Notes: generated by a model not told the origin, from the letters alone. 64,000 bases of DNA from Heliocidaris erythrogramma (GCA_025617745.1 CM046855.1:41735663-41799662); one strand, 5' to 3'; shown: positions 44,901-56,392, counted from the stretch's first letter. Numbers and translations are program-made.

Positions 44901-47900
44901 ATAGGTCAATAAGAGTGTAAATACTTCAGTCAGAGACGTCACTATGATGGAGGAACTATGGCACCCCCTTACCCATCTAAAAACAAATTGGCAGTCATTT
45001 CTCTACTGCAGTAAATATATTAATTTTACAGCACCTTAAGCAGTTTTTCGTTATAGAAATGGTGCTTTTTATTCATACTTACTTTTACGATATTATCATC
45101 ATAATCACCAAAATTTAAGGACCTGTTTTTGTTTTAAATTTCCATAAGAAAATTTGGTGCGACGCCCACACAATTGAAATATTCTAGTGACGCCTCTGAT
45201 TCAAGTCAGCAAGGCAGGTTTACATCCAGCGAGTGCAAGGTGTTAGGTCCTAGTCCTACAACCATCTACACCATCCATCCATGCAACAGCTTGCGTTCTA
45301 ATCTACCACATCTATAAGAAGTTAGCACTACTATTTCTCAGCCCAGCATGTGACGTCATCAAGCCGATTCTTACCTGTGTCGATCTCACAGTGCTGGCCC
45401 TGGAATCCAGGCATGCAATAACAGATAGTTGCCCCTCCGAACGAGAAGCACGTGCCCCCATTCAAGCACATGTTTGCCTCCGATCGACATGGATCGTCTC
45501 CTGAGTTTGTGGCGAATGACAGCACATGAAGTAATTGAAGGGGAAAAGCGCGGTGGGTGGGGGACGGGGGTGGTAAGAAAAGGTACAAATACACAACCGG
45601 CAAAGCCCTTCTCACATGTTACGAAAAGTATTCAAAGCTAGCTTGCCCTTATTCATAGAAAGCTATGGAAACACTCGGGATAATTCGTAGTTACTCGTAT
45701 CGAAGCACGAGCATTTTAAACATGTTCAAAATAGTCGTTACTGTCTCTGACTCAACTCTTGTAGTTCGGGAGTATTACGAATTTACGATCTCGATAAGGA
45801 GTAGTACTCGGCGAAGCTCTGGGTAACTCGAGGGAAACAACTCTGGACAAAAGCTCGGCCGAACTTTCATTGGCACTAGTGGTATTTTGGGCGTGTGAGC
45901 ATTACGAGTTTCTACGAGTTATGCCGATTCATCCCGAGCTTTCTACGATCTGCGCCAGACCAGCTGGGGTCGCTCGAAACTCATCTCGGTAATATGTGAG
46001 AGGGACGTTTGAAAAACTCGGAGGTAGGGGAGGAGTAAGTCATATACAATGGTCTACTTGTGAGTACAATTTCTATCGTTTCTACAAAGCTCACATGCAC
46101 ACAATACTAACAAAAGCACGACAGACTGGCGATTAAAATATCAAATATATCAACATTATACATCTAATAACTCACACTACACAGCAAAATGGGGGTAAAA
46201 CAGAGGGATATTGATTGACGTGGTAAATGCTTGCATCTTCACTGCTCTATTGACTGAAATGCACAAATTATGTGCCAGTGAACACTAAAAGCGAACTACA
46301 ATTACGTTTGCAATAGAACTATGCAACATAGTGATAGTTTGGTATAAGTCCCAGTCTTTTGAAATAAAAAACCAGCCAAATGGCATCTCAAATACTGTCT
46401 CTTACAAACGAGCGATGGTTGTTATTCATACGGGAAATATGTTTTTGTACATCTTCATTACCTCATAAACATAAACATGAAAAATCATTTATGTTTGTTT
46501 AATGATCAAACAAGGTAAACATAATAATTCCCCTTTGTATGTGAATGACAGGTATGGCTTGCTATATAGGGATGAATATACACTTTCTAAGCTCTATATG
46601 TTACGTTATATCTCGGAAAATTGGAGGTACAACAAAATGGGATTCTGTAACTACCTTCAGCCTATAAAGATGAACGAATGTGAAAGCAGAAATAGAATTG
46701 GTTATGAACTCACTTTCAACTACAACGTCGCAGTTTTCACCTTCATAATTAGGTGTACATTCGCATGTGTAGTACGGTTCTGAATCTTTCGTTGAGCATG
46801 TTCCTCCATTTTGGCAGGGGCTTGGGTTGGCGCATGGTGCTGTGAAAATCATTGGGAGGAAATGTAAAAATGAAAGGCAAAACATCATACATTTTCATGA
46901 TAAGATTATGACCATCGGACGACTTCAAGCATATACTTGAGGAGGCAACACCAGTAACCCGTTGTCTACCGGATTCGTGTGGTTCCTGTATTAAGCCTTT
47001 GGAGACTTGAGAATTCAGTAGTTAGCGGGTTAATTTTCACAAATTTATAAGTTTAAGTAATTTATTTGGGTTTTTTAAATTTCCAATATAACATCAGTAA
47101 AAATACATAGATATGAGAACATATTCACTCAAGAAATTGAAACAGATCGATTTCTCTACTCATAGCCATTAATAAAATAGTTCAGTCCTTTGTTAGAAGT
47201 CCAGTCTAATGAGTCTAATTATGTACGATACAATGCCAAATGGGAAAGACGACGAACATGGAAAATTTAAGTAGCAGTGGGTCTTCGGTGTTCCTTAGAT
47301 TACAGGAAAAAGTTCAGAAACGTCACAAAAGGGAGATATGGGGATGAGTGAAATATCCATTCACAAATTTCTGTCAGCAAATTTGCAAGTTTTAAAGCTT
47401 TGTGGGCAACTGCAACAAAAAAATCGCACTTTATTTTGTCTTCAGCTTCAGAAATATCCAGCTACCCTGTCAGCTAATTCAGCCGGACAGCTTCCCTCCA
47501 TACTCCCATTCAAAATAGTTAAGTGATGATCCTGCCTAAATCTAAATACCATACGTTTTCTATATAGTTGGGGAAGGCAGACCATATACACCCTGTCTTA
47601 CAAAGAAATGTGACTGATCCGACTTGATCGCAAGTCCTCCAAGCAATCGCAAACTTACAGACTCATATCTCTTGATTAAATAGGTGCGATTTGCAATAAA
47701 ATTTTCGATCAAAATCGAATCAATCGCAAGTTTTTTGTAAGACAAGGTCCTGGTATGCCCAGTGCGCGTGGGGGGGGGGTGTCCGCTCGCTATTCATAGA
47801 AAACCACCATTCATTTAACACGTGTTATGAATAGCGATCCTTATGAATAGCGAGGTAATTTGTCTATGGGTTGCTCGCTATTTAGAAGGACCGCTATTCA

Positions 47901-50670
47901 TACAAAACAGCTATTCATTTAATCACGCGTTATGGATAGCGGTCCTTATGAATAAGTGGTCCTTATGACTAGCGAGGTTACCCCGTGCACGGGACCCGGG
48001 GCTACTTTCTACAGCTCAAATAAGCTCAGACACATTCCCCCTTTTTTTTTCTTAAATTAATCTCTTGCTACCAATGGACACTATTTCAAACCAGTCTTTA
48101 AAAAAAAGAAGGACCGAGGTAGTCAATATCCAGTCATACCTTCACAGCGGTAGCCGCCATCCTCGTTGATGCAGACTGTCCCGTTGGTGCAGGGGTTTGG
48201 ACCCCTCTCTCCGCTGCACTCGTTCACATCTATCTCACAAGCCGTACCTCGCCATTCCCCTGGACACATACATGTGAAACGGTCCGAGGCTGAACTTACA
48301 CAGGCGCCATGAGCGCATGGGTTGTCGTCACATATTGATGCTGATGAATTGAAGAAAAACGAAAAAGAACCTTTAATATATTGTCATGTTTTTATGTAAA
48401 CTACCTAACTGGGTTGTTAACGCTTTACTAAAATGAAGTAATAATAATCGTAACAAAGGTAGAAATATATCATGTATATGATTGCTTAACCCTAACATTA
48501 TGTCATAATTCTTTGTAACTTCTATTCTGGATGACTTTCGGACAATTTAGAACCGACAGGACTCGGTAACCTGACATGATACAATTTTATCTTTAAAAAA
48601 AAAAAAAATAATAATTTTAAAAAAGATTATAACTACCAAAAAAGAGAGAAGTCAATTGTATTATTTTAGATGATTAAAGTCTGTTAAACAAAAATAATTT
48701 TAAAAATTGTTGGTGATAATAGTCAAAATTGACTGACTGCCATATAACACTAATCATCAACAACAACCTTCGGACAGAGGCATCGTTTCCGCGGGAAGCT
48801 GTCGGACATCTACGAAAAAGTCACCCTAGAACAGCATTATTCAGATTAATCTGATTGTCCCCGCTCCCCCCCCCCCCCCCCCCATCCTGAAGGTTATCCG
48901 AAGATCTGGGTGAATATTTGTGCACGATTGTATAATATTTTAATTACCGTAAACTTTGAACTAATTTTTCTGGTTAATATTATTTGCTGAATATCATAAG
49001 AACTTTTACCGGACGCTCAAAACTATACCAGGCATAAATAAGTTAGTGATTTACAAAAAATAAAAGTTTGAAAACTATTTATAGCTCGTGCGTGAATAAT
49101 TATGACAATTTATTCATAAAATAGATCGCTGTTAACGAGAAAGAAAACACTTATAGTCAAGATAAGACTTGTTTTACCTGTACTCGAGACGGGTATTTCA
49201 CACCTAAGTCCTGTATAATCATTGGTACATCTACACTGGAATGCAGTGGGGTATTCAAGACAAGTACCTCCATTCTCACACGGATGGCTCGCACATGGGG
49301 GCAGGGCAGCCGCAGCTGTTGGGATTGAAAATCAGAAGAGACATAGCAACTACAGTGAACGAAAACGTTTGGGATGAAATATAAGATGAAAATAACATTT
49401 TTTTTTCTTTTATAATACTAAGGTATATTTTATTTTGCTCATAGCAATATCTATTAAAATAAATTTGGACATAATTTTGTCAAATACGATATACATGTAT
49501 TTCGTCAAGACTTTATTTCGCTAACTCCTTTCCTTAAGTTTCCCGTGAAAAGATGAAAGTACATGTACATGATTTCAATATGACATTGCTACTGAATGTT
49601 CAAGTCTTGAACAGTAACATCCTGGCAGTCCTAGTTCCTTTGATCCATGGTGTCATTGATTATTTAATAGTCCAATGTGCATATGTTTTGTCATCTAAAC
49701 GTAATAATGATAGCACGAATGATAAGAACAAGCGACAAGAAGTAATGAGCTATAAAATGTGTGGCGAAATAATGAAACTGAAAAGATGTAACAAACAAAT
49801 TTCCTGCATGATTTTTAGGTCTTTATTACTTTAAGAAGTGATACAGTCTCGTCAACTGAGAAGAAGCGTGTTTAACATTAACCCCTTAACTGTTTACTTT
49901 TTTTTCCCGGAATCATTTTCCCACTGTTTAATTCGTCTGAAACAGTTAAGGGGTTAAATTTAATTTAAAAGAGAGAGTTGAGTAGGCCTAATTGTAAAGG
50001 TCAAAATAATTTTTGAGAGGTTTCTCATTATTTGTATGTCAGTTTGGAAGAATATCGTAGAAGAAATGTCCCCAGAAAAGGATGGCTCTTCAAATGCTCT
50101 TCAAAATAACAAATATAACGAGAAACAGCTCAAAATTTGGGACCAAATTTTCATTTCACATGTGTGTACTGTATAGTCCCATACACACACTTTTGTGCGA
50201 GGTGCATGTGACTTCCAGCAAGATTGAGTCAAGATTGAGTCAATTCTTACAAGTTTGATGATTCCAAAACCTCACACTATACACCTATTCTTAAGTGCTA
50301 CATTATCAATATTTAACAATTACTTCCAGACTTTGTCTTTCACAATGCAATCGCACGACCAGAATCAAGTACAGACTAATTCAATTTCAAGAAAACATTG
50401 TCTCCGCGTGAATCTCTTTAAATGACAAAACCTCCATTTTCGATTCAATTTGAGCAAGCGAATTTAATTATGGTAACGTTGATCAAAAGTGCAAGAAACT
50501 TCCCTCTTATTTTATCGGAAAATGTGCAATTTAAAATGGTCCATCCATATTAGTATAAATAATTGCCTCGAGAAGGATAACATACGTGTACTGGTCGAGA
50601 TGGCGTTGTGGAATGTTGCGAAGAGAAACGAGATACAAAGTATACAGAATGTGTTGGCTGATGACGTCAT
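32330..50670 (-). CDS. EGF-repeat / VWC-like / SEA-like type I membrane protein
   Basis: Eighteen coding exons with matching phases give a complete 681-residue protein: 50586-50670, 49178-49315, 48140-48340, 46714-46839, 45375-45500, 44117-44236, 43197-43277, 40716-40838, 39987-40112, 39173-39298, 38444-38510, 36142-36186, 35397-35471, 34971-35034, 34251-34346, 33379-33597, 32810-32872 and 32330-32494. Order: signal peptide 1-28 (CILCISFLFATF core); EGF modules ~30-417, all flanked by phase-1 introns; VWC-like 418-454; SEA-like ~455-555; transmembrane 578-606; basic stop-transfer YKRRSRK; a ~70-residue tail with NVYNPVPPCPPAR. Stop TAG at 32330. This looks like a cell-surface adhesion or signalling protein; I do not recognise a named orthologue. 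Exons come from splice-site and phase matching plus Cys spacing. Two EGF units have only four cysteines. Confidence 0.87.
33640..33900. repeat. Dispersed repeat with TATAGCGC motifs
   Basis: (TAA)n followed by ATATAGCGCTAATAATGTCC and, further on, TTGTATAGCGCATTTTGACA. This is the same style as the palindromic element at 19712-20045. It lies in the intron above exon 33379-33597. Confidence 0.5.
35832..36009. mobile_element. MITE with GGGGTGTTGCAAGAA ends
   Basis: TGGGGTGTTGCAAGAA at 35832 and TTCTTGCAACACCCCA ending at 36009 are exact inverted ends, with inner TTGCAATCAATTGCAA-like blocks also paired. 178 bp, inside an intron of the EGF/SEA gene. Confidence 0.88.
36142..38510 (-). CDS. Exon group: VWC-like cysteine module
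   Basis: Exons 38444-38510 and 36142-36186 join in phase 2 to give C-x2-HG-x-TYQEGS..EDCNMCHC..GSWHCTDKFCG, spacing like the first part of von Willebrand factor C domains (C..G..Y..G..W/R..C..C.C..G...C....C). At ~36 residues it is shorter than a full VWC domain (60-80), so it is a partial or minimal version. Confidence 0.7.
36425..38105. mobile_element. TIR-bounded element containing a ~180-bp satellite array
   Basis: GCGTAGCCAGG near 36428 and CCTGGCTACGC ending near 38099 are inverted ends of a common dispersed type. Between them lie about eight to nine tandem units of ~180 bp containing GCGCGAAGCGCGAAAGCTTTGACATT-type cores. Three A-type units are followed by a B-type unit (AAAAACTTTGCCGTTTTAGC); the A-A-A-B block then repeats about 765 bp later, giving higher-order structure. 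Minus-strand frames of up to 229 codons through the units are repeat artefacts. It sits in the intron between the two VWC exons. Confidence 0.82.
39173..50670 (-). CDS. Exon group: signal peptide and EGF modules
   Basis: The first exon (ATG at 50670) encodes MTSSANTFCILCISFLFATF and ends in phase 1, fitting the next exon. Eight full six-cysteine EGF modules are visible, in exons 49178, 48140, 46714, 45375, 44117, 40716, 39987 and 39173 (low coordinate given). Most have PC..xPCxNGGTC spacing and a GYxGxxC-type end. Exon 48140-48340 holds one full EGF plus the first half of a calcium-binding type (DVNEC..NPC..VCINEDGGYRC). Exon 43197-43277 encodes only C1-C4. Every EGF exon is phase 1-1, so modules can be gained or skipped without frame loss. 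Confidence 0.88.
39360..39730. repeat. GA-rich low-complexity region
   Basis: AGAGAGA-rich sequence with partial internal repeats (AGAAAGAGAGTAAGGGGCAG-like at 39416 and 39550), between EGF exons 39173-39298 and 39987-40112. Confidence 0.7.
40849..41370. repeat. Diverged minisatellite, four ~145-bp units
   Basis: Units start AACAAGATGATTAAG at 40849, ACAAGATGGG at 40985, AACAAGATGAATTAAG at 41139 and AACAAGATGATTGA at 41281, each followed by GTAAAT.., GTGACRTTAT.. and GAGTCTAA blocks. The array begins within ~12 bases of the acceptor of exon 40716-40838. Confidence 0.75.
41915..42240 (-). mobile_element. tRNA-derived SINE with (ATT)n tail
   Basis: On the minus strand it begins GAGGTGTCGTGGTATAGTGG (A-box-like) and continues to GGGTTCGAATCCC (B box, 42171-42183), a convincing tRNA-like head. 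A ~180-bp body contains GAAATGGGTACCTGA and the element ends in (ATT)n at 41925-41952. It is full length in appearance and lies in an intron of the EGF/SEA gene. Confidence 0.85.
43339..43366. repeat. (CATT)n microsatellite
   Basis: About seven CATT units, just above exon 43197-43277. Confidence 0.9.
45670..45945. mobile_element. MITE-like element with CTCGGGAT ends
   Basis: ACTCGGGATAATTCG..AGTTACTCGTA on the left pairs imperfectly with TACGAGTTTCTACGAGTTAT..GAATTC-like..ATCCCGAGCT on the right. The interior is rich in CTCG/CGAG words. Non-coding; intron between EGF exons. Confidence 0.5.
47575..47765. mobile_element. MITE with CCTGTCTTACAAA ends
   Basis: ACACCCTGTCTTACAAAGAA on the left and TTTTTTGTAAGACAAGGTCC on the right are inverted, and the inner GACTTGATCGCAAG / CAATCGCAAG blocks also pair. 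About 190 bp, resembling the 35832 element in its TTGCRATYRATTGC core. Confidence 0.7.
47765..47995. repeat. Cluster of CGCTATTCATA / TATGAATAGCG motifs
   Basis: The 11-mer and its reverse complement, with variants, occur at least seven times in 220 bp. Two ~115-bp halves each read CGCTATTCATA..CATTTAA..ACGYGTTATG, so this looks like two tandem palindromic units. Confidence 0.7.
49877..49957. repeat. Hairpin TTAACCCCTTAACTGTTT
   Basis: TTAACCCCTTAACTGTTT and AAACAGTTAAGGGGTTAA form 18-bp inverted arms around ~44 bases. Likely a tiny TIR element in intron 1 of the EGF/SEA gene. Confidence 0.75.
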
Positions 50671-50732
50671 GATGATCTATCCAGGTATACAAACTTCTCG
50701 CCCGTCGTTCAAGATGCAGTTCCGTCAGCAGA

Positions 50733-50746
50733 CTGCAGTATATACC
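50733..50746 (-). promoter_or_regulatory. Possible TATA box of the EGF/SEA gene
   Basis: GGTATATACTGCAG on the minus strand lies ~65-75 bases before the start codon. The same bases could instead be an acceptor (TATACTGCAG/T) for a first coding exon preceded by a non-coding one. Confidence 0.28.
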
Positions 50747-50759
50747 TGAGAGGGTGAAA

Positions 50760-53360
50760 GAAAGAGAGGGGGAGAGAGTAAATCTATGGTCATGGATTTA
50801 TTCCGAAGCAGAATACTCTACATTCAACAAACTATGACTAGGTGGCTTTGCTTCATATAGCAATTCTGCTATCTGGTTAAAAAAACACACATAAAAACAC
50901 ACAAATAAACTGAAATAGAAGTCTTCTATTAAATCTCCAACCAATTTATTTAAGGAAAGCGCGCAGTAATTACTTATTGTAATATGAACCAGATGGAATG
51001 TAACATGAATAGAAATATAAATACGTACTAATGCAATATGAAGCAGTATATTGTTCTCACCGATGAAAATTACCTTTAATTAGTGCAATTTCTTCGTTCA
51101 CCGTACAACCGTTGACTGAAAGCAAGCGGTATAAGCCTATATTTCAATATGAATCTTTGTGATTAAGGCCTCACAATATATCAATCAAATATTAGAAGGT
51201 TTTCCGATCACTCGTGGAGGTGGTGAACCAATAATTCTTGTAGAGCATGCTCTTAACCACAATGCTCCCTTCAGGCATGTATAGAAGATCGTTGAAGGTC
51301 TTTGCTTGTGAAAGAGAATTTCTATGGAAATTATTTCTGTGCCGCAGTGGGGGTGTATACGTGCATGCAGGAATGAAAAGGTGATCTCATGTTTACGAAG
51401 GAGTAGTTCTGAGTGTGAAGATTTGAGTATGATGGCGGATTATTGAAACCAAAGTGAAACTATTCAAAGATTAACTGCACACAGATGATACGTTGTTAAT
51501 CATAATTTGTCATGTATCTGTAGTAAAATGGTTTTCAATTGTGAATAACTGATTTGCAGTATCAAAGGGGTATAATTGCGAACAATGTCGACAATGTTGA
51601 GATCAAAGTATTTCAAAGGAAATAAGTAAACCTCATATATCAGAATAATGTGTGTTATGAGACCAAATACTAAAGTTTTATTTACTATCACTTTCCAATT
51701 CAGATACAAATATTTAAAGCAATCACGAAACAGTGATAGCTAAATCATCACTTATAATTACCATGTACTATACACGATTTATCATAATACCGCATTACTT
51801 ATGCTTCATACTATGATTCAAGCATGTGCCCAAGCGAGCTCCACTTTGTCGCTTGGATTCGTGAATGCGACATAAATTTGGAATACAATATTATTTCGCA
51901 TTTTTAAAAATTATTTTAGCATAGAGATCATTCACCTATATTTTCAACAACCTGAAACTAATTTGATAAGTTAATACTAAAGTACGGTAGTGTTAATCAT
52001 TAACCATCACATAAAACAGATAATACCACCGTCGAATTTGTCTCATTATAATGAGGCTTAAAGCAAGCAGATTTATGATACTGCACTCAACGGAATTTTA
52101 AAAATAACAAATAATAAATGGGAAACAGTGATGCATGGGGCCATATATATATAAGGTTGGTGAAAACAGAAAAGAGATGTATTGCTAATTCATTCGATTT
52201 TATTTTCTCTTTTGTTTCGTTTCATTACTTTTATGTTTACGTGTGTTTCAAATATTGGACGATTCAGCTGACCACGATTTCTATAGACATTTTAGACATT
52301 ATAGACATTTCTTTAAAGCTAATTGATTCTTTCCCATTGAAGCTTTAACGTATAACAGTATCGTAGGTACAAAATCATACAAAAAGACTAGCGCAAATTT
52401 GGACATTTGACCTAACTTGACCTGTTCTTCAGATGCAATGACCGGCAGAAAAAGATTTAAGCACAAGCAAAGTGATCCCGTCTTATCCTATGCCTCGCGG
52501 TATCGTCTTTTCTTATTGTTGCGCTTTCACAAAATTTGTCCATATTTTTTTATCTGAGAAATAAAGCAATATTCCTTGGCAGGATTAAAAGGGCAAATAA
52601 ATAGCAAGCCAGAGGATATGGTGTTAACTTTATATTATGCAAAGTAAGCTTACGACAGCTACACTTATCTTGAATTAAAGATTGCACCTTTAAAGATCTT
52701 CGAAGAATGTATTCTAAGACTGAGGTTTAGTATGATTCAGCATACTATTATAACGTGGTTTGTAACAAAAGAGACCGACTACTATGTTACGGGGAAAGGT
52801 AAAAACTACCGCTGAAGGAAATAGATATGTGAGGCTTCTCTATCAAACCTGTATTACTGTGGTATATCAGGAGGGAGAGAGAGAGAGAGCTAAGGAGGAA
52901 ATATTGACGAATAGAAAATCTAACACAATGTGAAAGGTAAATGACACCAGAAGAGAGTAGAGAAAATACTAGTACAAGCAGGAGGCAATAACACACTATA
53001 CATGCTTTTTCAAGTATCCCTTGTGTTCATACGTTGTCCCCCAAAAAATGCGTATTAAAGAAAGTTAAAGTTTTTTAACACTTGCAGTCGTTTTCTTTAC
53101 AAAATCAAAAAACAATTCCTTCACACTATCTTTCCTATATTTCACAATCGAATAAAAAAAAAAGAAGAATAGCAACAAAAATTAATCTGACCGATAATAA
53201 TGAAACGCTATTTAAAAAAAAATGCTGGTCGGAGATGCTTGTATAATTATCATTCATATCAGTTCCCAACATAATGCTGCTGCATGAAAGCATTAAGGGT
53301 AGATGATCTTCAGAAAGGAAATCTTTGCTTCGCCAAGACAATGTTAGATCAGACAAATAA
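50760..53360. other. Intergenic AT-rich sequence, nothing recognised
   Basis: Apart from short GA-rich stretches (50755-50780, 52868-52890) I saw no exon with supporting splice sites, no TIR pair and no tandem repeat. Confidence 0.4.
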
Positions 53361-54060
53361 ATGAAACCAGAGGCGACAGCTCCTCCATCAAACTATATTT
53401 CTTCAAATCTGAAATCGCTCGAAGCGCAGAACAGAAACGCTACATTATCCGATATAGAAAAAAAAACGCTAGAGTTAAAAAAGAAGAAAGAGAGAGAAAA
53501 GAAAACTTTCAGTGCCTCTAGTATTCGTCAGTATTGCATGGATTAATGTACTGGAGGCAGTCGATCCATCATAGAAATATCTATAAATTGCTTTGATTTG
53601 TAAGGCATAACACGGTTGATTGAAACGATGTTATCGAATACGAGATAGCGCATTACCGGAGTGTAAAATCTTGCTTTGTAGTTCTCCTTCATTATGATTC
53701 GGAAGGGGGGGGGGGGGGGGGGGTTGACGATAAGCTGAAAAGAATAAGAAAGACTGTCATTGTAGGTTTGCTTACTTTTGTTGCTCAAACTATATTTCCT
53801 CGAATTCAGAACGGCTCAAAGCGTGTCACTTGTTGGACCATTAATCCGAATAAAAATGAAAGAGAAAGACCAGAAAAGAACAAGTTTCAGAGCCTCCGGT
53901 TTTCTTCCGGATTTTAAGACCAGGTATATTCGGGGGAAGGAGGCAGTCAATCCATCGTGAAAATGTTCATATTAATATATTACTTCCAGCTGAAAGACAT
54001 AACACGGTTAATTGAAATCGTTATCAAATACCATATGTGAAAGTGCATTTATGGAAATCT
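53361..54060. repeat. Diverged two-copy tandem duplication, ~400-bp period
   Basis: Copy A (about 53385-53665) and copy B (about 53785-54045) share, in the same order, CAAACTATATTTC, GAAAGAGAAAGA-like, AAAAGAA..TTTCAGWGCCTC, GGAGGCAGTCRATCCATC and GACATAACACGGTTRATTGAAA blocks. The spacing and order argue for an old duplication; a G run of about 20 at 53704-53723 lies between the copies. Confidence 0.75.
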
Positions 54061-54379
54061 GAATTATTCTTATTATACATGTATTGACAATTCTTAGTTC
54101 CTTTCAATAAACAAAAATAAATGATACATTATCCGAGACTGACATTTACTGAGTGGTGGCTGGAAGCATTAGAACAATGTCGAAGAATTTTGTTATGATG
54201 TATATTTAAATGTCATGATTTATACAGGAAGTGCGTAGTTTCTATGAAGTCATCTAATTTTCAGCTCCCCTTTCATATTTCTGCAAATAAGCACTTAACA
54301 GTTGTTCAGTTACAGTCTTCAAACGGGTGAAAGCAAAATGTGGAGCACATGGGAATAAGCGTCCATGTGAAATAGGGGT

Positions 54380-54578
54380 ACATCCGGCCCGTGTCCCCCC
54401 CCCCTTTGAAACCCAAGTGGCATATCATAAGATATGTGAGGTGGTGGTGGTGGCCCTTTTTCAGATGACCTCTTTTATTTATTTATTTATTTATTTATTT
54501 ATTTCTGCTTGTCATAAAATAATCAGAATATTCAGAACATTGTACATCCTCTTACAAAATTCTGGATCTGACCCTGAT
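54380..54578. mobile_element. Diverged relative of the GGGCGGATCC MITE
   Basis: A C run, CTTTGAAACCCAAGTGGCAT and a final TTACAAAATTCTGGATCTGA correspond in order to the element at 23377-23532. A (TTTA)n microsatellite (54474-54505) has grown inside it. Confidence 0.65.
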
Positions 54579-54761
54579 TAGAGAAACGGGCCTCTTTGGA
54601 TGTCATGAAAACCTTGTACACCGTACATGATTCACGCTGAATAATTATGACTGTCTTTTATGTCCATCATGTAAATTAGAAATTGTTTCCATTCTTGACC
54701 GAATCGAATCATACGCGGTCAAGATCAAAGACGTGTCACTGTCTAGTTTTTCATAGCTCAG

Positions 54762-54832
54762 TCACACCGCCACACCGACTCGAAACCGACTGTTGTCGGT
54801 CTAGTATCGGTTTAGTTGGTGTGCCTGGGGTA
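54762..54832. mobile_element. Short MITE with CAGTCACACCG ends
   Basis: CAGTCACACCGCCACACCGA on the left pairs imperfectly with TCGGTTTAGTTGGTGTGCCTG on the right; the centre is an ACCGACTGTTGTCGGT hairpin. Same family as 56268-56392. Confidence 0.65.
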
Positions 54833-54974
54833 TCTTAGCAGTTCCTAAACTGACCATTGCCTACAATCAAGTACTAAAACCGACTCATGAGGGTTTTTTT
54901 CTCGAATTATCGGGAGTGGAAAAGGCGGGGAAAATGGCCTCATGTTTGCTTCCGCGAAAAAGTAGGCCTATGTG

Positions 54975-55215
54975 AGAGCACTGTGGTATAGTAGTGAAGG
55001 CTCTTGACTCTCATACGAGAGGTTCCGGGTTCGATTCTTGCCAGCTGCTTACATCATAGGCTTACATCCTTCGACAAGACGTTTGACCTATACATTTTGT
55101 CCCTCTTGACCCAGGTGTAAATGGGTACCTGTCAATGCTGGGATAATAATTGCAGGGGCCACAGGAAGAGCATGCAGTATCAATACTGACTAGGCTAACC
55201 TGAGTAAATAACACC
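54975..55215 (+). mobile_element. tRNA-derived SINE copy
   Basis: Plus-strand head TGGTATAGTAGTGAAGG (A-box-like, 54984-55000) and GGGTTCGATTC (B box, 55027-55037) with tRNA-like spacing. The body contains GTGTAAATGGGTACCTG and GCTGGGATAATAAT, and the end is ATTATTATC. It matches the minus-strand copies at 16100-16265 and 59283-59440. Confidence 0.82.
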
Positions 55216-56267
55216 ATTATTATCATAGCTTTTTCATTGCTTTTCAGTCACAGAGTCCTATCATACCCCAGAAATTGGCCTCTGAATATGACATTGAACA
55301 TGCTGCCCAAACAAGGATCAAAACATCCAAAAGCAATTTGCAAAACACACAATTACGTTTGATATTGGGATACCACAAAATGGCCAAGGACGTGCTAACA
55401 AAGCCTGAAAACTCAAATCTATATCGAACACTTTGAGATCGAATGTCCGTAGGGCATACTTTACTGGGTTAATAAATCCATAACTATAACAGCATTAAAG
55501 AAGATGAAGAAAAGGTTATCCAATTTTTTCAACGGGCATCATCTCGCATGGAGCTAGTTGACAGCCAAAGCAACAAAAAAAAAGGGTCTCAAAATTTAAT
55601 GGGGAGGGGGGCACTGCTGTGTATGAAAGTGAGGCATTGTTATTGTCGCCCCGGATCTACCGCTGCAAACTTTAATTTGTACACATTTTCGATCGTTATC
55701 GGTTACTTTTTCACAACTTTTGATATTTTGAGGGTTGATATCTGAATGATGTAAGACAACCCTCAGGACAGTGGAGTTCATTTACCTCTTGACTATTACA
55801 GAAGGTAAAAACCACTTATTGATTATTGTCGGTGGCGGAGAAATCCTTTGGTCACACTCATTCATCCTTTTGTACCTTGTGATGTCACGAAACCACAAAT
55901 ACTTTAATCACAGAGCTTTCTATAATGGACACAACTGGTATAACCATAAGGATGTCATCCGATGCGGTCGGTTAATTGGCAGGCTTGTTCTAAACATTTT
56001 GAACAATAGGAATCGTTAGTCAACCCCGTATGTTCTTTAAGTTGGAAGGCGACTTCCGTTTTCTCTGAGAACGCCTGATGCCATATAGCTGACGGCTAGT
56101 ACAATATAAATCCTCTCAAGAGTGCAAACGCAACAGGACTCATCATCTTGTTTAACATCCTGATTAAGTATGATCAAATCAAAGACAACTGGTTCTCTAA
56201 ACGTTCTTGTCTTATTACAATCGATGATTGATGGTTTATTATATTTTATACCCGACTGCTAGCACAT

Positions 56268-56392
56268 GCACAGTCACACCAATAAGACCGATAACAGACC
56301 GAACAAAAAATTACTTTGCGACCAATGGCCAAGAGTCAGTCGGTTTGGAGTCGGTGTGGGGTCGGTTTAGCGGTGTGACTGTGGTATTAGAA
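56268..56392. mobile_element. MITE with CACAGTCACACC ends
   Basis: CACAGTCACACCAATAAGACCG at the left and GGTCGGTTTAGCGGTGTGACTGTG at the right are imperfect inverted ends, interior rich in ACCGAC/GTCGGT. 125 bp, non-coding. Confidence 0.72.

Noticed and set aside
50489..50749. Plus-strand 86-codon frame (ALWNVAKRNEIQ...)
   Set aside because: It is antisense to the signal-peptide exon of the EGF/SEA gene, whose splice phase and hydrophobic core are far better supported.
53361..53546. Plus-strand 61-codon Lys-rich frame
   Set aside because: Lies in the duplicated block, but the second copy does not preserve the frame, so coding is unlikely.
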